NCBI GenBank assembly: GCA_965224105.1
Contig: CBDCYH010000002.1
Span: 1,054,001 to 1,118,000 of the forward strand
DNA length: 64,000 bases
Direction of reading: 5' to 3'
Source: CBDCYH01 sp965224105
GTDB taxonomy: Bacteria; Bacteroidota; Rhodothermia; Rhodothermales; JABDKH01
In this document: positions 51,964 through 60,714 of the stretch, one piece after another
Layout of the letters: each line of letters begins with the position of its first letter
Numbering within the stretch: the first letter of the stretch is position 1
Notes under the pieces: model-generated
What the model was told of the DNA's origin: nothing
Database searches by the model: none
Seen by the model: the letters and a program-made list of their open reading frames with translations, nothing else
Position numbers and translations under genes: made by a program

Positions 51964-52704
51964 ATGACTTCAGGATTCCTGTTTCCTATTGACAGCCCTG
52001 CCAACGTCGGCGCGGCGTTACTTTCAATAGAATCACTCCGCCGAGCCACCCCGGACGCGCGAGTCGCCATCTTGTCGTCCCCGGAAACGAGCGCCAAAAT
52101 CCCCCCGTTCGCGCAACGAGATTTGATGACCGTTGTTGTTTCCACCCCGACGATCCTGTCGCGCTATTCGAAATCACCATTTGACATTACCCTTGTCGTC
52201 ACTCCCGACTCATTCTTCGCGCGCGACTGCACCGAGCTATTTGCGCTTCTTACCTATTACGACATCTGCTACGCCAACGTAACTGGCAATCGATTTGGCA
52301 ATTTGCCAGAGACTATGCGACCGCTTAGCACGGACGTCCTCGCCTACAGAAAGTCAGAAAGAGTAGAGCGACTCTTCAACGACTGGACCGCGCTCACCGA
52401 CAATCAGGCCATTTCTGCAGATGAGGCCTTTGCCCTTGCGTTGGCTAACGCAGACGCTCGGACCTACGCTTTTCATCCTAACTGGAACGCACAGATTGAC
52501 AGGCTCGAGAAGTACCGGGGATGGGTAAATCTGGTTACTGGTACGGGAAGAAACCTTGCCGATGTTGCGCGTGCGATGAACACCAGTGAGGTAGACCGCA
52601 TCTGGGTGCCGGAGGGAAATACTTGTATGCATCCAGCAATGGGATTTTCGGAAGCCCTAAAAGCCCGCCGCGGAATTAAACGCATGGCCCGGAAATCAAG
52701 ATGA
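51964..52704 (+). CDS. GT-A-like protein with degenerate DxD (paralogue group member 2)
   Basis: This 246-residue soluble protein is a diverged relative of the next gene. Aligned landmarks are ITLVVTPDSFFARDCTELF against TLFVDTDTYFADSCRPVF, TYYDICYANVT against EYYDMALSHAT, and LAYRKSERVERLFNDW against FAFRKNERVERFFKLW. The metal-binding DxD of its partner (D91-T-D93) is T80-P-D82 here, so the first aspartate is lost. Catalysis in the usual metal-dependent way is doubtful; a regulatory or subunit role is possible. The two genes overlap by 4 bp. It is transcribed away from mraZ, sharing a 281-bp intergenic region. Confidence 0.75.
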   Translation: MTSGFLFPIDSPANVGAALLSIESLRRATPDARVAILSSPETSAKIPPFAQRDLMTVVVSTPTILSRYSKSPFDITLVVTPDSFFARDCTELFALLTYYDICYANVTGNRFGNLPETMRPLSTDVLAYRKSERVERLFNDWTALTDNQAISADEAFALALANADARTYAFHPNWNAQIDRLEKYRGWVNLVTGTGRNLADVARAMNTSEVDRIWVPEGNTCMHPAMGFSEALKARRGIKRMARKSR

Positions 52705-53525
52705 GTTCATTCCCAAAACAAGGATACCTGTATATCGCATTTGGTGACCTCCGCATTGCAGACGAGGCACGCATATCCCTAAAAAGCCTCCGAGCGGTAG
52801 ATCCTAAGGCGCACGTAACGTTTGTCTACGAAGGCGCGATGTCACCTCCCCATTCTTTTCTTGCTCTGTTCGATCACACGGTAGAAATCCCCGGAAAATG
52901 GAGAAGCAACGTCTCATTCAAGGTTGCTCAAATGTTCGTTAGCACACCTTACACCGAGACGCTCTTCGTCGACACCGACACCTACTTTGCAGACAGCTGT
53001 AGACCGGTTTTTGATGTTCTTGAATACTACGACATGGCATTAAGCCACGCTACGCATGACAAGAATCCAGCAATCGCAGATGGAATCCAGTTGAACGCGT
53101 GCACCCCCTACAATACCGGTCTGTTTGCATTCAGGAAAAATGAGAGGGTAGAACGCTTTTTCAAGCTGTGGGCGGAAATACACGAATCGCGGTATGCTGA
53201 CCAGGATCGGCGAGGCGCGGACCAACCTCCGTTTATTGCCGCGTTGACAAAATCAGACGTGCGCTGCCATCTTCTCTCCAACTTGTGGAACGCAAGATTC
53301 GTCTACGAAGAGTCGTACGACGGCAAGGTTAGAATGCTACATGGAAGACACCCGAATCTGCCTTTGATTGCAGATCGGGTAAATGTAACAGAAGCTCCCA
53401 GGGTTTGGTCGCCGCGCTTTGAATCGTGCCTATTCCCGGGCATGCCGCAGGATCACGTCATCCCGGCAAAAAAGTACACCCTTAGGAGAGCACTGGCTGC
53501 GTTAAAGAGATTTGATTTGACCTAG
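52701..53525 (+). CDS. GT-A-fold glycosyltransferase-like protein (paralogue group member 3)
   Basis: This 274-residue soluble protein has an N-terminal nucleotide-sugar-binding strand (GYLYIAFGDLRIADEARISL), a metal-binding D91-T-D93 (LFVDTDTYF), and an acceptor-side segment (TPYNTGLFAFRKNERVERFF) with a conserved downstream ADQPPFIAAL. This matches the general pattern of GT-A retaining enzymes such as the GT8-like group, but the exact family is not certain. It is translationally coupled to the DxD-lacking relative upstream. It has no membrane segment, so it should act in the cytoplasm. Confidence 0.75.
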   Translation: MSSFPKQGYLYIAFGDLRIADEARISLKSLRAVDPKAHVTFVYEGAMSPPHSFLALFDHTVEIPGKWRSNVSFKVAQMFVSTPYTETLFVDTDTYFADSCRPVFDVLEYYDMALSHATHDKNPAIADGIQLNACTPYNTGLFAFRKNERVERFFKLWAEIHESRYADQDRRGADQPPFIAALTKSDVRCHLLSNLWNARFVYEESYDGKVRMLHGRHPNLPLIADRVNVTEAPRVWSPRFESCLFPGMPQDHVIPAKKYTLRRALAALKRFDLT

Positions 53526-53541
53526 CCAAGCGCCGCCAGGC

Positions 53542-54486
53542 TCACCAGAGACTACTTCCGGGTTTTTCCTGAGAGCCAACAGAAGAGAATCCGCCACCAG
53601 TTTTGGCATCCGTATCAACAACCTGCAGAAGATTCTCAACGGCGCGAACGCCTTTCCCTACGCTCCACCGGTAAAGAGGTTTGTACAGTTGTAGTCCGCC
53701 AAAAAAGAAGAGGGGTAGCAAAGCTAGGATGACCGGTATCATAGATGCCGAATCGAATGCTCCGACCATGGCTGCAAAGGCAACGGCAAGCACACCCGAC
53801 ATTAGAATTGAGGCCCATGCGTTCCTTCGTTTTGATCGATCGAGATCCATGCGGGTCGTCACCTGGCATGAATTCTCGCTTAGCGCGTGGATGGAAACGT
53901 ACAACCTGTTGACGTCAGAGTACGCCATACTCATGGCGAATGAGTTGTAGGAACTTCCTGCCATGGATGTTGAATATGCTCTCGGCACTTTGAACACAAG
54001 CAGCGAGTCTTCTGAGGTCCCATCACCATAAACATCTACTAATTCGAGTCCGTACCGCTTGCTCGGAAAAATCCGCTTCATGGCCTCGAGTGTCTCGGAC
54101 GCCGAAGATCCCATTGTTCTTGAGACATCCAAAGAGCGCGCCGGATAGCCAAGTAGTTTACCTGCCCAGTCGCCGGTCGGCCCGGGACTGAAAGTTTCGG
54201 CTGCAGCCGTGGCTTTTTGTTTTGCGATCGCAAGGTCTACAAACTCGGCCGCAATCCCCGCCTCCTCACCAATCTGTCTGATTTCATCCGGCGAGAGACC
54301 CACGTGGAGTATTCCGCTAGCCTCTTTTTCCTCCGCTTGCAGGTCTGCGATGCCTGAAGACCGTTCCTGGAGGTGTCGGGCAGCCTCGGCCTGGAGCTTT
54401 GAAGCCTCACTCCATATTTCCTGTGCCTCGTCCCGCGAGAATTCCCCGTCAGCAGTGTTTTGGTTTCGCTGTCGCTGTCGTTGCAT
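53542..54486 (-). CDS. Membrane protein of unknown function with GLSPDEI helical motif
   Basis: The 314-residue product from the ATG at 54486 starts with a Gln/Arg-rich helix (MQRQRQRNQN) and a coiled coil. The motif LSPDEIRQIGEEAGIAAEFVDLAIA follows in pieces, of a kind that precedes membrane domains in several uncharacterised proteins. A beta-rich central domain comes next (SRTMGSSASETLEAMKRIF, then MSMAYSDVNRLYVSIHAL), and two transmembrane helices near the C-terminus (SILMSGVLAVAFAAMVGAF and VILALLPLFFFGGLQL). A longer in-frame start at 54915 would run over the divergent gene and is low-complexity, so it is rejected. I do not recognise the function. Confidence 0.7.
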   Translation of the reverse strand: MQRQRQRNQNTADGEFSRDEAQEIWSEASKLQAEAARHLQERSSGIADLQAEEKEASGILHVGLSPDEIRQIGEEAGIAAEFVDLAIAKQKATAAAETFSPGPTGDWAGKLLGYPARSLDVSRTMGSSASETLEAMKRIFPSKRYGLELVDVYGDGTSEDSLLVFKVPRAYSTSMAGSSYNSFAMSMAYSDVNRLYVSIHALSENSCQVTTRMDLDRSKRRNAWASILMSGVLAVAFAAMVGAFDSASMIPVILALLPLFFFGGLQLYKPLYRWSVGKGVRAVENLLQVVDTDAKTGGGFSSVGSQEKPGSSLW

Positions 54487-54595
54487 ACGAGTCACATCTG
54501 CTAAAAGAATTGCGTAGGACGTGCGGTACAAATATTTGGATGCGCAATACGCCGCCGGATCCAATATATTCATTCTAACATGCCGAGGTAAAATT

Positions 54596-55930
54596 ATGTT
54601 CAGGAGCCCGTGCAGATTGACTGTAGTTGCGGTGGTGTTTTTGTTTTGCACACACTCCCAGGCCCAAACGACCTGGGTGGAGTTAACAGGAGCCCCCATA
54701 ACCTCGCGGCACAACGACGCGTATTTTGTTTCGGCAGATGAGGGCTGGGTTGTGAATGGCGCCGGGGAAATTTGGACGACGAAAGACGGAGGGGCGAGTT
54801 GGGACCGCCAGCACTTCGAGAACGATTCGCACTTTCGGTCTGTAGGCTTCGTCAACGACTCTGTCGGATTCGCGGGCAACGTTGGGGAAGGAGAGTTTGG
54901 GACAACCGATCGCACTGCCCTCTACTCGACGTCTGACGCCGGGCAAACATGGGATCCAGTCGGCGCATACAATGGCCGAACACCCACTGGCATCTGCGGT
55001 ATGCAGGTGGTTAATGATTCAATGGTAGTTGCAGTTGGCAGGGTTCGAGGACCAGCGTTCTTTGTCAAAACAACAGACAGAGGAACTACCTGGATTTCCA
55101 AAGACATGCACACGTATGCTGCGGGATTAATAGACGTGCACTTCTTCGATCCGGATCACGGCATCGCTGTTGGCCTGACGAATGCCGACCACGCGCAGTC
55201 ACGCGCCATCATCCTCACCACAACCGACGGCGGAGAAACGTGGACAACCACATTCACATCGTCGCGACAGGGTGAATGGGCCTGGAAAATTTCATTCCCG
55301 ACCTCGAATGTTGGGTATGTCTCTCTGCAGAGAAATGTCGAATCGCCCATCTTCTTTCTTAAGACGAACGATGGCGGAGTTACCTGGGACGAAAAGCTTT
55401 TCTCCGGCAGCCACTACTTCGTGCAGGGCCTCGGATTTATTGATGAAAACAACGGATGGATTGGGGGCAACAGTTCGTTCCCGACTTTTGTAACATCCGA
55501 CGGTGGCGACTCGTGGGTCTCAGCAGACTTTGGAGTAAGAGTAAACAGGTTTCGATTCCTCGGCGACTCGCTGGGTTACGCAGTGGGCCAGACTGTTTAC
55601 AAATACGACGCCAGGGCGGTTGGTGTAGGCGACGAAAAGCCTGATGCGAAGCAACATCAGCTGTCGATTGAAACCGTCTACCCAAATCCTTCCTCGGGGG
55701 CGGTGGCGCTACGCTACAATCTAGACGCTCCAGCACTCGTACGAGCGGGCGCATTTGATGTCTACGGGCGAGAGATCACTCCCTTGTTTCATGCTCATAA
55801 AAGCGCTGGAGTGCATGAGATTACGTGGCATGGACTGCAGTCTAACGGCAACCGCGTTGCGGGCGGACTCTATTTCATTGTATTGCGGACTAAAACTGAG
55901 GTCGCAACGAGCACTGTTGTCTTGAAATAA
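54596..55930 (+). CDS. Secreted Asp-box/YCF48-like beta-propeller with T9SS sorting domain
   Basis: The 444-residue product from the ATG at 54596 (GAGG eight bases before it) has a signal peptide ending HSQAQ. Six Asp-box blades follow, for example TTKDGGASW, STSDAGQTW, KTTDRGTTW, TTTDGGETW, KTNDGGVTW and VTSDGGDSW. Residues about 365-444 are a type A T9SS sorting domain: ETVYPNPSSGAVALRY, then FDVYGREITPL, and the end GGLYFIVLR...STVVLK. It is a predicted surface or secreted propeller of unknown ligand. The next gene, also a T9SS cargo propeller, follows after 122 bp. Confidence 0.88.
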   Translation: MFRSPCRLTVVAVVFLFCTHSQAQTTWVELTGAPITSRHNDAYFVSADEGWVVNGAGEIWTTKDGGASWDRQHFENDSHFRSVGFVNDSVGFAGNVGEGEFGTTDRTALYSTSDAGQTWDPVGAYNGRTPTGICGMQVVNDSMVVAVGRVRGPAFFVKTTDRGTTWISKDMHTYAAGLIDVHFFDPDHGIAVGLTNADHAQSRAIILTTTDGGETWTTTFTSSRQGEWAWKISFPTSNVGYVSLQRNVESPIFFLKTNDGGVTWDEKLFSGSHYFVQGLGFIDENNGWIGGNSSFPTFVTSDGGDSWVSADFGVRVNRFRFLGDSLGYAVGQTVYKYDARAVGVGDEKPDAKQHQLSIETVYPNPSSGAVALRYNLDAPALVRAGAFDVYGREITPLFHAHKSAGVHEITWHGLQSNGNRVAGGLYFIVLRTKTEVATSTVVLK

Positions 55931-55981
55931 CTCACTGCCATTCCATTTGCGGAACGATCGTCCTTGCCTGTCGCTTCTGCC

Positions 55982-56012
55982 TTGATCTGCTCGACCTCCA
56001 ACGGTACATTGT
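55982..56012 (+). promoter_or_regulatory. Candidate promoter for the FG-GAP protein gene
   Basis: TTG (55982-55984) is followed after 20 bp by TACATTGT (56005-56012), a near match to the Bacteroidota -33/-7 pattern. Transcription would start about 35 nt before the ATG at 56053. It is a pattern match only. Confidence 0.38.
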
Positions 56013-56052
56013 CGGGCGCATCGGCGCAAAAACTTTTGAACGGAGGTTCACT

Positions 56053-57687
56053 ATGAATAGACGCTTACACACGCTTCTGGTCGTAACAATGGCCGGCCTT
56101 TTTATGCTCCTGGGCACCCCGCTCGCCCAGGCTCAGTACAGCCCCGGGACGGGTTTCGAACTGGCCTGGTCTCTCGACCCACGTAGTGACACATCGCTAT
56201 TCCCGAGAGGACCTGCATTTGGTGCGCGAAGCGTACTTACAGGGATGGACTTCGACGGCGATGGCAACAAGGAGTTCATGTTCACCACAGATGAGACTCT
56301 CGCACCCAACGGACCCGATCCGGGTTTTATGGAGGTCTTCCTGTATGAAAACACGGGCGACAACCAGTACGAATACGTCTGGCATTACACGCATACCGAT
56401 GCCTCCAATTCTCTACCACCGATGGCATATGGCGATATCGACGGTGATGGAATGTGGGAAATTTATCTTGGCATCCCGACGATCAACGACGCAAACGACT
56501 TGTTCATTTTCGAACAAGACGCGACAGGAGTTTTCCCTGCCACCCCCACCACCACATACGGTTACGAAAGAGACGCGTCGGCAGACTTCAGACCATCTGG
56601 TTTTGCTATTGCCGATGTTGACGGCGACGGCCAGGAAGAATTGGTTACCACGTCACGAACAGGTGGCAATCGGGAAATGGTTGTAGTTTCGCCTGCGGCA
56701 GGTATAGACGCTTTCACAACGTTTAATATCGAATTGGAGGTAGGCGAATCGGTTCTGGGCGGAGGAGGCATCTATGATGTTGACGTTGTCGACTTCGATG
56801 GAGATGGCCTAAACGAGATCTGGGTTAACACGTGGGACAACTGGAGCCTTACCATTTACGAAGCAACAGGTCCAAACACTTATGTCGAACAGGTCGACCT
56901 GAACGGGTTTGATGACAACGGCGACCCGGGTTCTTTCAACTCACACAAAATGTTGTGGTGGGATGTGGAAGGAGATGGACCGTTGGAGGCATTCTGGCCC
57001 CAAACAAACGGAGTCCTGTACTATCTCGATAATGTGACTGATGTATCCGCCCTCACCGGGGCTGATTTTGTCCGCATCGGTAGGTATTCCTCAACTGCTC
57101 GTGGTGGAGACATTGGTGACATTGATGGCAACGGGCAATTCGACATTGTTGCCGCTGGCAGTACCGATGAAATCGTAGCTCGAATGGAGTATGACGGCGT
57201 CGGAAATCCGGCTGATTCCACCAGCTACGAGTGGTCAATTATTATGGATAGCCAGGGTGGTTCGAGTGACCGGTACTATCCGCTTCGAATCGCAGATGAC
57301 CTCGATCAGGATGGTCGAAATGAGGTTGTCCTAACGAACCTCTTCGCTTCTGAAGCAGGTCAACCGATGATTCTGATCGTTGAGTTTGCCGGAAGCGTAG
57401 CGGTCGAGCAACCAAGTGAAATCGGTGGGTACGTTCTCTCACAGAACTACCCCAATCCTTTCTCTGGATCTTCGCTGGTTACCTTCGAAGTGCCTTCACC
57501 GTCTGACGTAAGGCTCGAGGTGTTTAACATGATGGGACGTCGCGTCGCAGTCCTCGCGGATGGATTGTACTCGGCGGGTCCACATGAAGCAACCTTCGAC
57601 TCTGGAGATCTGCCAAATGGCTTGTATCTGATACGACTCCAGACACCTGTAGGAGCGCTCACAAGGTCGGCAACTGTGATTGACTAA
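56053..57687 (+). CDS. Secreted FG-GAP/VCBS-repeat propeller with T9SS sorting domain
   Basis: This 544-residue protein has a signal peptide ending PLAQAQ and at least six Asp-rich calcium-binding repeats: DFDGDGNKEF, DIDGDGMWEI, DVDGDGQEEL, DFDGDGLNEI, DIDGNGQFDI and DLDQDGRNEV. This is the FG-GAP/integrin-alpha-like propeller pattern. The C-terminus is a type A T9SS sorting domain: SQNYPNPFSGSSLVTF, then FNMMGRRVAVL and NGLYLIRLQ. It has a strong ribosome site (GGAGG before the ATG) and a terminator directly after. The ligand is unknown. Confidence 0.9.
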   Translation: MNRRLHTLLVVTMAGLFMLLGTPLAQAQYSPGTGFELAWSLDPRSDTSLFPRGPAFGARSVLTGMDFDGDGNKEFMFTTDETLAPNGPDPGFMEVFLYENTGDNQYEYVWHYTHTDASNSLPPMAYGDIDGDGMWEIYLGIPTINDANDLFIFEQDATGVFPATPTTTYGYERDASADFRPSGFAIADVDGDGQEELVTTSRTGGNREMVVVSPAAGIDAFTTFNIELEVGESVLGGGGIYDVDVVDFDGDGLNEIWVNTWDNWSLTIYEATGPNTYVEQVDLNGFDDNGDPGSFNSHKMLWWDVEGDGPLEAFWPQTNGVLYYLDNVTDVSALTGADFVRIGRYSSTARGGDIGDIDGNGQFDIVAAGSTDEIVARMEYDGVGNPADSTSYEWSIIMDSQGGSSDRYYPLRIADDLDQDGRNEVVLTNLFASEAGQPMILIVEFAGSVAVEQPSEIGGYVLSQNYPNPFSGSSLVTFEVPSPSDVRLEVFNMMGRRVAVLADGLYSAGPHEATFDSGDLPNGLYLIRLQTPVGALTRSATVID

Positions 57688-57713
57688 GCTCCCATCTTGT
57701 ACCCTTGCCAAGC

Positions 57714-57752
57714 AAACCCGCTCCTAAAACTCAAAGGAGCGGGTTTTTCTTT
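57714..57752 (+). terminator. Intrinsic terminator after the FG-GAP protein gene
   Basis: AAACCCGCTCCT and its complement AGGAGCGGGTTT form a 12-bp stem with a 9-nt loop, followed by TTCTTTT. It ends just before the stop of the convergent flavoprotein gene at 57756. Confidence 0.92.
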
Positions 57753-57755
57753 TGG

Positions 57756-59189
57756 TCATGGGTTAAGCAGATATTCCAGAACATCCTTCGCCGAGTACCT
57801 CGGGTTGGTCTCAGATCCGAGGGGCAATGCAAGTATATCGTCGCCGGCAGTAAATAACGGCAGCTCAACGCCAGTTTTCTGAACTTGCGGTAGACCGATA
57901 TTCGCCATCAGGCCATTGCAAAGACAGCCTCTGTGAGATGTGTCGGCCTCGTCTCCGCCCTTGCTCAACCACGTGTTCACGGGCTCGGCGGGACACCTTA
58001 CTTGCAGTCGATCCGCGTCATCCATGAACGCTTCCTGGAGGTATCCAAGATCGCAGATGCGCGTGCGCGAGTAGTATTGTGACGGATCTCCGACGGTGCC
58101 TTCTACCTCCAACACCTTGAAGGGAAAACCTGTAGACGACACCCGGCCATCAGTCCGTACGATGGCCTTCTTCTCGTGAATCAGCTGGATGAGTTTTTCC
58201 TTGGTATCGGCAGGATAGCCCGACTCGTCCGCCAATGAAAACAGAGAACCTATCTGGACACCGGTTGCGCCAAGTTCAAGTGCAGTTTGCAGCTTATTTG
58301 GACTTCCGTATCCGCCTGCAAGATAGAATGGCAAACCCAGCGCTGCGATTTTTTTCAGGTCGGCATTGTCCCTCTCGTCATAGATCGGTGTTCCATCTTC
58401 GTCGCGATTCTTGCTCCTGGGCGGGGCGTTGTGACCGCCAGCAACAGGACCCTCAATTATCCAACCGGTAATTAATCCACGTTCCACTTTTTTGTCCATT
58501 ATTCGAGCCAACGCATCCGATGCCACGATTGGGAAAAACATGGGTCGCGACAATTTGGGCGGAGGCGCGACAACAACTGACGGATCGAATTCGTAATACA
58601 ACTGCTCCCCGACGCTCGTTGATTGACGCTCAACCTGAAGACGCAATCTTCCTGGAAGACCCTCGGCAAGCGGGTTCAATTGCTCGGACTCTTCAATCGG
58701 TATCCCAGCTCCCATGAGGATGGCATCGACTCCGGCCAGCATGGCGCCGTAGACGCACGGTAACGTGTACCGCTTCATCTTTGCTAGCAGATTTATTCCA
58801 ATCAATCCATCGTGCCCTTGCTTCGCCAACGTCACTTCGCTGTAAGCAGCAGCGCACAGGATCTTCTGCGACCGGACCGTCGGTCGAAATTTGTGAATCG
58901 GTAAAAGTTTGTATGGCTGATCCGCCGCCCTACCCTCTGGCAGAAAAAAGGTGTCACGAATGTCATCCACAGTATCCTGGTCGGGATACTGCGTAAGCCA
59001 ACCAAGCCTGTCGTACGGATCACCATCCTGCAATTCGCGGATAACCACGCTGTCGATTGCCGTACCCGACACAACCCCGAATTGCCCAAGCTCAGCCACT
59101 CGGCGGGCTAACTTCCAGCTTGAGACCGCAATCCCCATCCCCCCTTGTATAATCGTTGGAAGGTTCTTTGTTTGTGATGTATTCGGCAT
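57756..59189 (-). CDS. Nitronate monooxygenase / 2-nitropropane dioxygenase-family flavoprotein
   Basis: This 477-residue FMN-dependent TIM barrel starts with the family signature PTIIQGGMGIAVSSWKLARR. It continues with QFGVVSGTAID, VYGAMLAGVDAILMGAGIP, VAGGHNAPP (catalytic His region) and the phosphate-binding LAGGYGSPNKLQTALELGATGVQIGSLF in parts. It is longer than classic nitronate monooxygenases and has a Cys-rich segment late (ADTSHRGCLCNGLMANIG). Related PfaD proteins are enoyl reductases in polyunsaturated fatty-acid clusters, but no such cluster is present here. It is divergent from the DUF1835 operon (145 bp). Confidence 0.85.
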   Translation of the reverse strand: MPNTSQTKNLPTIIQGGMGIAVSSWKLARRVAELGQFGVVSGTAIDSVVIRELQDGDPYDRLGWLTQYPDQDTVDDIRDTFFLPEGRAADQPYKLLPIHKFRPTVRSQKILCAAAYSEVTLAKQGHDGLIGINLLAKMKRYTLPCVYGAMLAGVDAILMGAGIPIEESEQLNPLAEGLPGRLRLQVERQSTSVGEQLYYEFDPSVVVAPPPKLSRPMFFPIVASDALARIMDKKVERGLITGWIIEGPVAGGHNAPPRSKNRDEDGTPIYDERDNADLKKIAALGLPFYLAGGYGSPNKLQTALELGATGVQIGSLFSLADESGYPADTKEKLIQLIHEKKAIVRTDGRVSSTGFPFKVLEVEGTVGDPSQYYSRTRICDLGYLQEAFMDDADRLQVRCPAEPVNTWLSKGGDEADTSHRGCLCNGLMANIGLPQVQKTGVELPLFTAGDDILALPLGSETNPRYSAKDVLEYLLNP

Positions 59190-59334
59190 GGTAGTCGCTT
59201 GGGATGGAGAGATGTAAACATTATAAGGTAGGTGGCACCAGCATATCTGATCCCTACTTTTCTTGTAGTCATTTGGCGATTCCCTAACAAAATGCTACGC
59301 TGCGCCGTACTACCGTCACTACCATGAAGCGAGC

Positions 59335-60078
59335 ATGATCCACATATTGAACGGTGACGCTCTAAGAGATCAGTTTCCCGACGATATCCCGGGCACTGTC
59401 CTTGTTGCCAGAGAATCCCTTGTTGAAGGCCCTGTCCAGGGAGGAACGCTAGAGGAACTGTTTCAAACACGCGCGGAATTTCATGCTACACGCGGCACAA
59501 GTCACGCGCGGTATCAAAAGGATTCCGCTAATCAGTTTTACCAAATCCAGAACATTCAGCCAGAGGAAAAGGTCTGCCTGTGGTTCGAGGACGACTTGTT
59601 TTGTCAGGTTAATTTGTGGTTCACCAGTGCGCTCCTTGGGTCGAGACAAAATACATTTCTGGTTCGGCCGGTTGGCAGTTCATTGGAATATGGTTTCGGA
59701 GGATTAGACAAATACAAGCTTCGCGAATGCTTTGATAAGCGGATCGAGCTTGAGCCGCATGACATCGAGCATTTTTCTTTTCTTTGGCGACACTTACAAA
59801 AAGGTGGCGGCCCTGCTCTGCTTAAGGCAGCAGAACGTATCGATCGTTTTCCCTTTGTCAAGGTCGCAGTGGAAGCCCACCTTGCAAGCATTCCGACTGG
59901 CGCAGACCCTGGACTGCCTCACCGCGTTATCAGAGATATTGTGGATGAGCTCGGCGCCGACTCTTTCGGCACAGTATTCAGAGAGTTTCGTAAGCGAGCA
60001 AGCGTTTACGGATTTGGAGATCTGCAGGTGAAATCTATTTTCGACGAAGTTGTTAATCAATCAGGCAAAACGAACTAA
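59335..60078 (+). CDS. DUF1835-type protein, first gene of a four-gene operon
   Basis: This 247-residue soluble protein begins MIHILNGDALRDQFPDDIPG and VARESLVEGPV, the DUF1835 N-terminal pattern. An acidic VCLWFEDDLFCQVNLWF follows, then a helical C-terminal half (HFSFLWRHLQKGGGPALLKA). DUF1835 has no established function that I know of. Its stop overlaps the start of the YbjQ-type gene by one base (TAATG), so the two are translationally coupled. Confidence 0.82.
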   Translation: MIHILNGDALRDQFPDDIPGTVLVARESLVEGPVQGGTLEELFQTRAEFHATRGTSHARYQKDSANQFYQIQNIQPEEKVCLWFEDDLFCQVNLWFTSALLGSRQNTFLVRPVGSSLEYGFGGLDKYKLRECFDKRIELEPHDIEHFSFLWRHLQKGGGPALLKAAERIDRFPFVKVAVEAHLASIPTGADPGLPHRVIRDIVDELGADSFGTVFREFRKRASVYGFGDLQVKSIFDEVVNQSGKTN

Positions 60079-60398
60079 TGCTAATTGTTACTACACCCAC
60101 TATAACAGGAAAGCGAATCGTTGTAACGCACGGCTTGGTTCGGGGCAATACCATTCGGGCGCGACATCTGGGTAAAGATATTGGCGCATTGTTTAAGAAC
60201 ATGGTCGGTGGCGAGATTCGTGCATACGGGCAGTTACTCGAGCAGAGCCGCGAAGAAGCCCTCTATCGAATGATGGAGGATGCTCAAAAGCTTGGCGCAA
60301 ACGCGATCGTCTCAGTAAGGATCGCAACATCCGTCGTAATGGGTGGTGCAGCTGAAATGCTTGCCTACGGCACTGCGGTGACAGTTGAAGATGAGTAG
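60078..60398 (+). CDS. YbjQ/UPF0145 family protein
   Basis: This 106-residue protein has the YbjQ pattern: a beta-rich start (TPTITGKRIVVTHGLVRGNT), a helix (DIGALFKNMVGGEIRAYGQL), LEQSREEALYRMMEDAQKLG, then GANAIVSVRIATSVV and AEMLAYGTAVTV. Members form pentameric or decameric rings; the biological role is unknown (the heavy-metal-binding label of the family is not proven). It is the second gene of the operon, coupled on both sides. Confidence 0.92.
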   Translation: MLIVTTPTITGKRIVVTHGLVRGNTIRARHLGKDIGALFKNMVGGEIRAYGQLLEQSREEALYRMMEDAQKLGANAIVSVRIATSVVMGGAAEMLAYGTAVTVEDE

Positions 60399-60696
60399 CG
60401 CTCTTATCGATATTGTGCGAACGCCGACCGACATTTTCATACCATGGAAAATCACCCACAGGAAGACGCTTCAGGTTTCAGCTCGATCAAACCCGATTAC
60501 TAGATCCGAATTATTCCCAGTTGATGCACGGCAGCCAACTTTCATTCCCTCAAGTGCTGAATTGCTTGAAGATGTTGGAACATTCAGTGCTATTTACACC
60601 TACGTTTTCGCAACGCGCGCCCACAAAAACAATCAGGAGCGATTCCTTGCCGAGGTTATTTCCACCAGGCAGTACCTGCAGCGTGTAAGCCATTGA
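60391..60696 (+). CDS. Hypothetical protein (101 residues), third gene of the DUF1835-YbjQ operon
   Basis: From the ATG at 60391, which overlaps the YbjQ-type gene by 8 bp, this frame encodes a basic soluble protein (SSALIDIVRTPTDIFIPWKI, later RFLAEVISTRQYLQRV). I recognise no domain. A second open frame (60413-60688) covers the same stretch, but its content is less protein-like. Coupling to the previous gene and the 18-bp distance to the next favour this frame. Confidence 0.5.
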   Translation: MSSALIDIVRTPTDIFIPWKITHRKTLQVSARSNPITRSELFPVDARQPTFIPSSAELLEDVGTFSAIYTYVFATRAHKNNQERFLAEVISTRQYLQRVSH

Positions 60697-60714
60697 CTAG
60701 GAGTAGACTCCGGA

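Noticed and set aside
54487..54915. N-terminal extension of the minus-strand membrane protein to 54915
   Set aside because: It would run under the divergent T9SS gene, is Ser/Pro/Thr-rich without pattern, and an ATG at 54486 gives a better N-terminus.
60413..60688. Alternative frame over the third gene of the DUF1835 operon
   Set aside because: Less coupled to the YbjQ-type stop and rich in Arg/Ser/Thr/Gln; the 60391 frame fits operon spacing better.
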